A stretch of 64,000 nt of DNA from Phytophthora colocasiae (lineage: Eukaryota > Oomycota > Peronosporomycetes > Peronosporales > Peronosporaceae), in contig JAGKQI010000080.1 of assembly GCA_018806915.1 (NCBI GenBank), positions 248,001 through 312,000 on the forward strand, read 5' to 3'. A program made the position numbers and the translations under genes. Below, piece after piece: positions 21,782-28,820 of the stretch (the stretch's first letter is position 1; each line of letters opens with the position of its first letter). The notes under the pieces are model-generated. The model had not been told where the DNA came from. It saw only the letters and a program-made list of their open reading frames with translations, and searched no databases.

Positions 21782-22136
21782 CTCACCTCGCCCTCCGACT
21801 TGACCTCAGCAAATCTACGTATTGTGCCCCACTGTTCTGTTGCGTGATGGAAAGCGGAAGTATCCAGGAAGGATACTCCTATTTCCGGAAGCATAAGGAA
21901 CAGGAGACGCTAACGGCAGCGCGCGACAAGAACACAAGGCAGCGCGCGACAAGAACACAAGGCAGCGCGCGACAAGAACACAAGGACTCGATAGAGAACC
22001 ACTGTAGATAGACTCGGAGGCCTCACTTTCGCTTTTACTCAGTTCGGCGAGAACGAACCCGCCTCACCTCGCCCTCCGACTTGACCTCAGCAAATCTACG
22101 TATTGTGCCCCACTGTTCTGTTGCGTGATGGAAAGC
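21782..22136 (+). repeat. YR-element right-end repeats B1-A2-B2
   Basis: B1 21782-21855, A2 21856-22058, B2 22063-22136. B copies begin CTCACCTCGCCCTCC and end GATGGAAAGC. The B1-A2 junction supplies the join between right and left ends needed for circle formation in Ngaro-type elements. Confidence 0.9.
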
Positions 22137-22763
22137 AGTCCTCTCATTATTGCTGCAGAAGAAGGATGTGAAGACGTGACCGAGTTGCTAATTGAACATG
22201 GAGCATGTATTGACTTGCCCAACAAGGAAGGAATGACTGCGCTTATGAGTGCAAGTCCAGATGACTATGACGACGTAACTTCATTCCTTTTGAAACTGGG
22301 GGCAGACGTGAACCAGCAGCGGCTCGATGGAAGCTCAGCGCTTAAGATCGCGAGTGAAAACGGTAGCTACGCTTCTGTTAAATTACTCGTTGACCATGGC
22401 GCTTCGGTTGATTTGGCAGCAGAAGATGGCTATACCCCACTGATCAGTGCAACTGAACGTAGACATAAAGCTATTGTGAATTTGCTACTGGAGAACGGAG
22501 CATCGATCGATTTGGCGAAGGAGAATGGATGGACTGCGCTCGTTTGTGCAACTCTTGATGGCTACACAGATATAGTTTCTCTTCTTCTAACAAAAGGAGC
22601 CAACGTAGACACTCAAGGTCTGGATGGTTCTACAGCTCTCATGAATGCCAGTTTACGTGATCATTTGGATGTGGTAGAATTGCTTGTTGATCATGGAGCT
22701 TCGATCGATTTGGTAGACGGAGATGGAGATACAGCACTCAATTGCGCTGCGGGTAATGGACAC

Positions 22764-25182
22764 TACTGTTGGTTAAGATGCAATCGGATGCAATCGGATG
22801 CGTGCATCCGAATATTCGAATGCAATTGATGCATGCATCCGAATCACACGCTACTCAAGTAGACCAAAATAAGTGATGTTAAATTAACCAAAATATCCTA
22901 TCCTTTCGCTTCGATCAAGCCAAAATGCAGTACGGGGATAGGCCTAAACCGTCCAATCTGTAGCAACTTCGCTGGGGGATAGTCTTCGTCACCCCAATGA
23001 GCGCCGTCAAACCAACCTTCATCCTGTTGTGGTGCAGATTCATCAACCAGCCGCTCCATTTCACGTATACTTTGCAATAGCTCGTCGCTAGCTGTCGTAT
23101 CCGGCCTGGCTGTGGCGTCGGACGAGTTGGCAGCAGCACTGTCGATAGGATCAAAAATGATGGGCGTTCTCGCATCCTTCGACCCGTGATTCGAGTAAAT
23201 AAACGCCAACTTTATCACCTTGTCGTTGCTCAACCGGTTTCTACGAGATGAATGAATAATAAACTTGAATATGCTCCAAGATCGCTCTGATGCTGCTGAA
23301 GACGTCGGAATCGTGAAAACTCGTAACGCGATTGGTGCTAGCAAAGGATACCTGTCGAGACCATCCCACCTCCACCATTCCGCGGGTGATGACTTGTAAT
23401 AAAACGCGCGATCGTCATCACTCCAACCTAGTTTCTCCTCCAAAAATGTTGTTATCTCCATCTCCAGCCGGTTCCGCTTGTCTAGGTTGTAACCTAGGCG
23501 TCCTCCCAGTTCGATGAGCTGCTTAATGGTGTCAATCTTTCCAGTACCGAGGAAAGTCCTAGTTGGCTTTGTATGGTCTAGCAGATAGGATATTCCCATG
23601 GCAGACTTGTGAAGAAAGCTCCAACGATACTCGATCCGTTCTTTGAATAACTTCTGCAGGTCACTTTCAACTCCAGGATTGCTAGTCTTGTAAGCAGGGT
23701 GATCCCTTAGCACCAGAAATTGCTGGTAAATAACAGAAAGAGAGAGAGTATCCTTTTCAAAGTGGCCTATGCACTTGTGGATTGGCTCCAGTAATTGCAA
23801 CGCCACAGCTCCCATCGCCCAAAATGCTTCACGATCCACGAGAGCCTTCAATGGTAGCACTTTGTCACTGTCATATTTCTCGAGGAGGTCTTGGTCACCA
23901 AACAAAACTCGAATTGGTATCTCGTTTTCCATTACCAATTTGATGCATTCAAACGCTGAAAACCATCGTGTAGCAACAGGAAGTTTTAAGCCCCGCTGAA
24001 ACCCGGCTGGATCATTGTTTTGGATCGTTTTGAACTGCGCGTTTGTTGCTGTGTGACTTCGAATAAAATGCGCTAGCTGTTTAGTCTCTTCTAAAATATT
24101 CTTCAGCGTAATATTCCTCAATACATCTTTCATGAGCAAGCTTAGCGTGTGAGCTGCGCAACCAGTTGTCAAAAATCCTTTCCGATTCGTTTCAAGAATC
24201 TCCCACGCACTCCTCATTGCAGACGCATTGTCGGTCGTGATAGAGACAACTTTACCCCTGCCAATTTCAGCTTCAATCTCGTCGATAACTTCAATAAACA
24301 TGTCAGCCATGTAAGCACCAGTCTTGGTATCTGCACCAGTCACACGACAGCTCCATAAGAGCGGGCGAAGTTTTGGAGCTACCACGATAAAGTTTATCAG
24401 GCTTTCACGGCGTGGATTTGACCAACCGTCGGATACCAAAGCAACGTAAGATTGCTTCCTCAGAACCCCGATAACTTCATTCCGTTCAGCTTTATACGTA
24501 GCTTCCAAAAGCTCATCTGCCAATTGGTGACGGTTTGGCATGATCAGCTCTGGGCAAATGAACGCAAACATCTGACGAAAAGCATCGTGCTCGACGACGC
24601 GAAAAGCAACCGCGGTCCTAAAAAAGAAACTCGCGACAACCATTCGGCAGCGGAACTTAAAATCTTCGGTGAATTCTTGTGTGTCTTCTATTGCTTGTGG
24701 CTCTGGAGGCTCTGCACGAGATCGCTTCTGCTTCTTCTTGGGCTTTTTCTCAGCAGCCAACCGTTCATATCGTTCCTTGAGGTACGCCGGTATACTGGTG
24801 CAGCTCCTCACGTGATTTAAAAGCCCACGCGACGGCTGTACTCTTTTCAAAAGAACACCGCAGGAATCGCACGTCACGTCCTTGTATTTCTGCTTTTTGG
24901 TCTCTTCAATAACGGTAAAGGACTCCCAAATAGGCTCAAATTGGCCTCCCCGAGCACGATGCCGGGATACTGCCAATGCCAACGGGACAGTCAGTGCTGC
25001 TAGCAGCAGGCAAAGCATCTCTTTGGCGCGACCCGAGCGTTGTTTTAGGTGAGACGTATCTGGAAGTTGAAGTAAAATGGCGCGAAATTTAAATTGAGCC
25101 TCGCTCCGTCCCGCAATATGGTGTAACCAATCAGATCGCAGGATTCGGATGCAATCGGATGCATGCATCCGTACCATCAGTA
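22764..25182 (-). mobile_element. hAT DNA transposon, 2419 bp, in ANK-A
   Basis: The 8-bp target duplication ATGGACAC lies at 22756-22763 and 25183-25190. Inverted termini: left TACTGTTGGTTAAGATGC, right (inverted) TACTGATGGTACGGATGC. Both ends carry dense GCATCCGA / TCGGATGC subterminal repeats, as hAT transposase binding regions often do. It encodes a full-length hAT transposase. ANK-A coding rejoins as AAGNGH-NEVV. High confidence that this is an autonomous-type element. Confidence 0.93.
22898..25018 (-). CDS. hAT transposase with BED zinc finger (about 706 aa)
   Basis: The reading frame is open back to 25300, but positions above 25182 are host ankyrin sequence read antisense, so that start is excluded. 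I chose Met 25018 (MLCLLLAALTVPL); Mets at 25177 and 25168 inside the element are alternatives. N-terminal BED-like finger: CDSCGVLLKR...HVRSC. Catalytic region: YVALVSDGWSNPRRES (Asp), VSITTDNASAMRSAWE (second Asp), GCAAHTLSLLMKDVL (conserved C-x2-H). C-terminal hAT dimerisation domain: FTIPTSSAASERSWSIF. These are the standard hAT landmarks in order and no stop interrupts them. It would cut and paste the surrounding element. Confidence 0.92.
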   Translation of the reverse strand: MLCLLLAALTVPLALAVSRHRARGGQFEPIWESFTVIEETKKQKYKDVTCDSCGVLLKRVQPSRGLLNHVRSCTSIPAYLKERYERLAAEKKPKKKQKRSRAEPPEPQAIEDTQEFTEDFKFRCRMVVASFFFRTAVAFRVVEHDAFRQMFAFICPELIMPNRHQLADELLEATYKAERNEVIGVLRKQSYVALVSDGWSNPRRESLINFIVVAPKLRPLLWSCRVTGADTKTGAYMADMFIEVIDEIEAEIGRGKVVSITTDNASAMRSAWEILETNRKGFLTTGCAAHTLSLLMKDVLRNITLKNILEETKQLAHFIRSHTATNAQFKTIQNNDPAGFQRGLKLPVATRWFSAFECIKLVMENEIPIRVLFGDQDLLEKYDSDKVLPLKALVDREAFWAMGAVALQLLEPIHKCIGHFEKDTLSLSVIYQQFLVLRDHPAYKTSNPGVESDLQKLFKERIEYRWSFLHKSAMGISYLLDHTKPTRTFLGTGKIDTIKQLIELGGRLGYNLDKRNRLEMEITTFLEEKLGWSDDDRAFYYKSSPAEWWRWDGLDRYPLLAPIALRVFTIPTSSAASERSWSIFKFIIHSSRRNRLSNDKVIKLAFIYSNHGSKDARTPIIFDPIDSAAANSSDATARPDTTASDELLQSIREMERLVDESAPQQDEGWFDGAHWGDEDYPPAKLLQIGRFRPIPVLHFGLIEAKG

Positions 25183-26100
25183 ATGGACACAATGAAGTGG
25201 TGACGTTCTTGGTAGAACATGGTGCAAATGTAGCCATTCTGAACAATGAGGGATTATCGGCGATAATGAAAGCCTGTAGTGGCGGGTGTGGTGTAGCCAC
25301 TATCTCACTTCTTCGAGAGCACGGAGCAAGGATTGATGAGAAACTTCCGAGTGGCTACTCCACTCTACACATGGCGTGTGTAAACTGTGACCTTGCTGTA
25401 GTGAAACTGCTTCTAGACGATGGTACAGAGATTGAAAGTACAGACGAGGACGGTAATACGCCCGTACTAATGGCTGCTCAAAACAATTCCGTCGACGTGG
25501 TAGGGTTCCTACTTGACCATGGGTCATTTATCGTGGCCAACAACTATGGTTGGACGCCACTTATGGGTGCTTCGAAGAACGGTGACCTCGATATTGTTCG
25601 TCTTCTTCTTGAACGTGGAGATTCGTTAGAAGCAGTCGATGGCGATGGTGAAGGTTTGATTTTTGCAGCGGCTGCTGGCGGGAACGCTGATGTGGTAGAA
25701 TTCCTCGTTGCAAACGGCGCCGCAGTGGATTCAGTCAATTTGTCTGGAGCAAATCCACTGATGAAGGCGTGCGAAGAAGGCCACATTGAAGTAGTGACGC
25801 TTCTTTTGGAAAAAGGTGCAAACGCAGAGACGCAAAGCTCTGACAGGACGACAGCCCTTCAAAGCGCTAGTGTGGACGGTCATGCGGATATTGTCGAACT
25901 TCTTCTGAAACACAAGGTGGTATTTGACGAAAGGGATAGCGATGGAGATACACCGTTGATACTTGCAGCTGCAAATGGACATGTGGATGTGGTGCGGGTG
26001 CTCTTGGACAATGGTGCGCGCATCGATGCAGTGAACAATACCGGGTACTTTTATAGCGGAGTTCGTGGGACTGCAGCGGCTTCTCCACTATACACATACG

Positions 26101-26427
26101 AAAAAATGGGTCGGGATAGCGGTGGTGGGTGACAGCCAACTTATCCTGACAATGCTCCGAAAGAGGAAGGTACCTTCAGCGACCAGGCTCCAAAATCTGT
26201 ATCGCAATGTCAGACGACTAGCGGATCTCGTCAATGTAACCACTTGGCAGCACCACTATCGAAGGCACAACAAAATGGCGGACTGGCTTGCCAATCTTGC
26301 CATGGATACGAATCGGAGCCAGGTTTCAACGCCAGCAGGAGGGGCCAGTTGCTCCGTCATCGATGACGGATTGAAGGTCCTAATGAGCGGGGACCTCGCA
26401 CATTGGGCACGCACCAATGGGCAATAG
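26101..26427 (+). pseudogene. LINE RNase H fragment
   Basis: WVGIAVVGDSQLILTMLRKR contains the Asp-Ser motif, and TWQHHYRRHNKMADWLANLA matches the C-terminal His/Asp motif of RNase H domains found at the end of some LINE pol proteins. The RT portion is missing. The stop at 26425-26427 probably is the original end of pol. Confidence 0.78.
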
Positions 26428-26544
26428 GACAACCACAGACGACAAGTCCTGTGGGAACACAGGCAACCAACACGGGTTCCCAGACCGGTTGGAATGGATA
26501 TTTGATCTCAGGCCTTGTAGGCTAAGTAGCTAACAATATACCTC

Positions 26545-27522
26545 GATAAACTTTTTTGCGGGTCAAATGGGCCACGTTTCGGGTCTTCTGATTAGAGTAT
26601 ACACAAATGCACAAAACTTAAAATTAGTCGCACGGCTACTCAGACCCAGAGCTCATCGTGGGAGACCTGCGCATACCTGCAAATAACCACCACCGACGCC
26701 ACCGACGCCACCGGTACGCGCACCACCGCAAACGCATCAAGCAACTACTAATTGGAGATATTGAAGCATCGATTGCAATGGAGCGAGGGAGTGTGGACAT
26801 GTTGACTGGACCAAGTGGAGACTCGTGGTATTCCGTTCGTAAAGCGCAACATACAGCGTCGATGCCAAGAGGAAGGAGTAACCTACTTAGCGTGCAAGTT
26901 GGGCGACTTTTGGCGTTATTTTGAGCGAACGTGGCTGGCCATGTTTCCTGCTGAGCTCTGGAACGTGCATGGGCTGTGAACAATCGCACGAATAACCCTC
27001 TGGAGTGCTTTAACAGAGGCGGTCGGGACGCCTCATCCGAGCTTGCCCCGCTTCGGGGCTGTAATCAACACAATCTCCACTCAGCGTGTTCAGCTACAAG
27101 CAAACCGCGCGACCACACGCCCTACGCGCTTCCGACGCCTGTCCGTCTCTCGTAGCAGGTCAGTTGCGTGCTTCATAACCTGAAAGCACGCTTTCTCAAC
27201 AGTCTCCTTTCGAACAGGAGCTGCTGGGCGCTGCACACAACAGCGCACCAGTTATACGATGTCAGTAAGAAACGAGGTCGACCTACATGTGAATCATTAA
27301 TAGTTTACGCACGTTTTCCCTCTTAACGACGAGTTTTGGTACTGCATTCTCGGCACTGCCTCCAAGGAGCCGTCGACCATCAGAGTGCCTTGTCGGCAAT
27401 AGCTTACCTTTTTCTTCGGTCAAAATGGAGACTGAGGATGCTCTTTTTTTAGTCAACGATTGCTCTAATCAGAAGACCCGAAACGTGGCCTGCTCCGCAT
27501 TATACCCGCAAAAAAATCTACC
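26545..27522 (+). mobile_element. Nested MULE remnant (978 bp) inside the LINE
   Basis: The 8-bp duplication TATACCTC lies at 26537-26544 and 27523-27530. TIRs are about 55 bp: both ends contain TTTTTTGCGGGT, then GGCCACGTTTCGGGTC and TTCTGATTAGAG; outer bases are GATAAA (left) and GGTAGA (right, inverted). The interior contains the C-terminal part of a MULE transposase. It must post-date the LINE insertion, giving a relative order of events. Confidence 0.84.
26636..27180 (+). pseudogene. MULE transposase C-terminal fragment
   Basis: Pieces match the element at 2647-4625: EASIAMERGSVDMLTGPSGD parallels AVAMKRGVIDMLTVADPDQ; then FWRYFERTWLAMFPAELWNV and NNPLECFNR in other frames. Several frame changes; the catalytic Asp motifs are missing. 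Confidence 0.72.
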
Positions 27523-27943
27523 TATACCTCACACTCGAAAAAAAAAAAAAAATACCGGGTACAATCCGTTGACTAGTGCAGTTGACGGAGGTCACGAAGA
27601 TGCGGCCTCTTTGTTACTTGAAAAGGGAGCGAATATTGACGAACGAGGTCCTAATGGGGCTACAGCATTGCAAGTGGCATGTGAAGAGGAACAATTGGAG
27701 ATTGCGAAACTTCTTCTTGACCGTGGAGCAGATATCGACGTGGTTGATGGAGATGGTGACAACGCTTTGTTGATGGCAGCAGAACACGGACTGGCCGAAA
27801 TGGTGACGATTCTCCTCCAAAAGGGTGCAGCAGTTGACACCACCAACAAGATGAACGAGAGCGCATTGTTCAAGGCTTCTCTACAGGGCCATGCTGATGT
27901 GGTGTCGGTACTTCTGGAGAACGGGGCGACTATCGAGCAATAA

Positions 27944-28182
27944 ACCACAGTACTCTTTGAAGCCTGTACCATGGACATCTAGCTGTTGCCAAGATTTTGA
28001 AAGCTTCCACCAACCCCAACCATCTTTTTTTAAGACACTTTAGTGGACAAGTATAGTGAAGTGGAAAAGTTTAGCAAAGCCAAGATAAGAGGGATTTTTG
28101 TCCTAAAAAACGAGATAATTGTTGAGGCTGACATCAAGAACTGTGATGGGGTTGATCTATTGCGCGTCAAAATGATCACTAG
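27944..28182 (+). other. 3' flank of ANK-A, inverted duplicate of 40873-41100
   Basis: The sequence after the ANK-A stop matches, in inverted orientation, the sequence after the ANK-A prime stop as far as GCGCGTCAAAATGA. Reading past the TAA still gives ankyrin-like residues (TTVLFEACT), suggesting an older, longer protein. Confidence 0.8.
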
Positions 28183-28239
28183 TATGTTGCAAACTACGTG
28201 TATACTTCTTGAGAAGAAACTGTCATGGAATAAGATATT

Positions 28240-28440
28240 TTAATTTCACCATTGAGACAAGCTTAAACGGTAAAAACAAAAAAACGTTTTGATTTGCAAA
28301 ATGTTTGTATTTTAAAGCAATTGTTGTTTATTGAAAATGAGACGCTAAGCAAGGGGGAGGATACTATCTAGACACCCAGTGGCACTGCCAGTGGGCCACT
28401 ACAGGTAGCAGGTTGCTAACGATGGAGCTTCGGCATTAAG
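28240..28440 (+). repeat. Inverted copy of the ANK-B 5' region
   Basis: Stretches such as TTAAACGGTAAAAACAAAAA, AGGATACTATCTAGACAC and CAGTGGCACTGCCAGTGG match the complement of about 37885-38110, with small deletions. This is the upstream/N-terminal part of a second ANK-B-like gene in plus orientation. Confidence 0.8.
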
Positions 28441-28580
28441 ATCAGCGGTCAATGGAGTGGTTATCGATCAGAGAAGACCAAATAAAACCATGGCACTCTT
28501 TGGAGCCTGTACCAATGGGCATCTGGCTGTTGTGGAGCTTCTCATTGAAAACGGAGCTTCCACTGACGTAGAACTATGAC
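28440..28580 (+). pseudogene. Ankyrin relic (ANK-B-like), fragment only
   Basis: MALFGACTNGHLAVVELLI and ENGASTD encode about one and a half ankyrin repeats; the frame ends at a TGA near 28578. It follows the ANK-B-like 5' region directly, so most of that gene has been deleted. From here to 28820 I see nothing else recognisable. Confidence 0.7.
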
Positions 28581-28820
28581 AGGATCGATCTTGTCGCTAT
28601 TGCGCGTGCCAACGAGCACAAGGACGTTGCAGATTAGTGGAATGTAGTCATGTTTCAAGCGGGCTTATCAATTTGACTAGCGCAGTTCAAGTCAAGGTCA
28701 AGGCAATACAATCTCGACACACGCAACTTGTTCTTCACGGCATTATATTGCAATACGACACTCCCCAATGATAAATAGCTCTTCGTTCGAGCACTTCAAC
28801 TTGCACCTCATCTCGTCTAT

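Larger units (their letters stand above)
16691..22136 (+). mobile_element. Tyrosine-recombinase retrotransposon (Ngaro/DIRS order), apparently complete
   Basis: The repeats have the split arrangement A1 - ORFs - B1 A2 B2: A is 203 bp (16691-16893 and 21856-22058, two differences seen), B is 74 bp (21782-21855 and 22063-22136, no difference seen). No target-site duplication is present: left flank GACGGAAGC passes directly to AGTCCTCTC on the right, keeping the ANK-A frame (DEDGS-SPLII). Absence of TSD and split direct repeats are the signature of YR retroelements, which integrate through a circular intermediate. Three ORFs encode Gag-like, RT-RNase H and tyrosine recombinase. All are open, so the copy may be recent and competent. 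Confidence 0.92.
26048..27550 (+). mobile_element. 5'-truncated LINE with poly-A tail, carrying a nested MULE
   Basis: An 11-bp target duplication AATACCGGGTA (26037-26047 and 27551-27561) flanks it, and the right end is a run of about 15 A (27538-27552), the hallmark of target-primed reverse transcription. The 5' part encodes an RNase H domain. The MULE at 26545-27522 splits the LINE 3' region: with it removed, about 520 bp of LINE remain. Only the RNase H end and 3' UTR are present, so the element was dead on arrival. Confidence 0.85.
5901..27943 (+). pseudogene. ANK-A: giant ankyrin-repeat gene split by five transposable elements
   Basis: Seven blocks of ankyrin coding sequence (5901-6264, 10412-10654, 16152-16690, 22137-22763, 25191-26047, 27562-27943, plus shared target bases) align collinearly with about the last 1000 residues of ANK-A prime (41101-44913, minus). 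A 210-residue comparison across 22137-22755 shows about 10 differences, roughly 95% identity. The frame resumes exactly across each insertion: ATAL/NIAC at the piggyBac, RIL/LDNGAD at the Gypsy, DEDGS/SPLII at the YR element, AAGNGH/NEVV at the hAT, NNTGY/NPLTS at the LINE. Other lesions are an 11-bp deletion near 5921 (relative to the twin) and a TGA at 16319-16321 where the twin has an Arg codon. The 5' part equivalent to the twin's first ~265 residues is absent; homology starts abruptly at 5901. It stops at TAA 27941-27943, the same stop as the twin. Confidence 0.92.

Noticed and set aside
25019..25300. N-terminal extension of the hAT transposase ORF to 25300
   Set aside because: Positions beyond 25182 lie outside the element's terminal repeat and are host ankyrin sequence read backwards.
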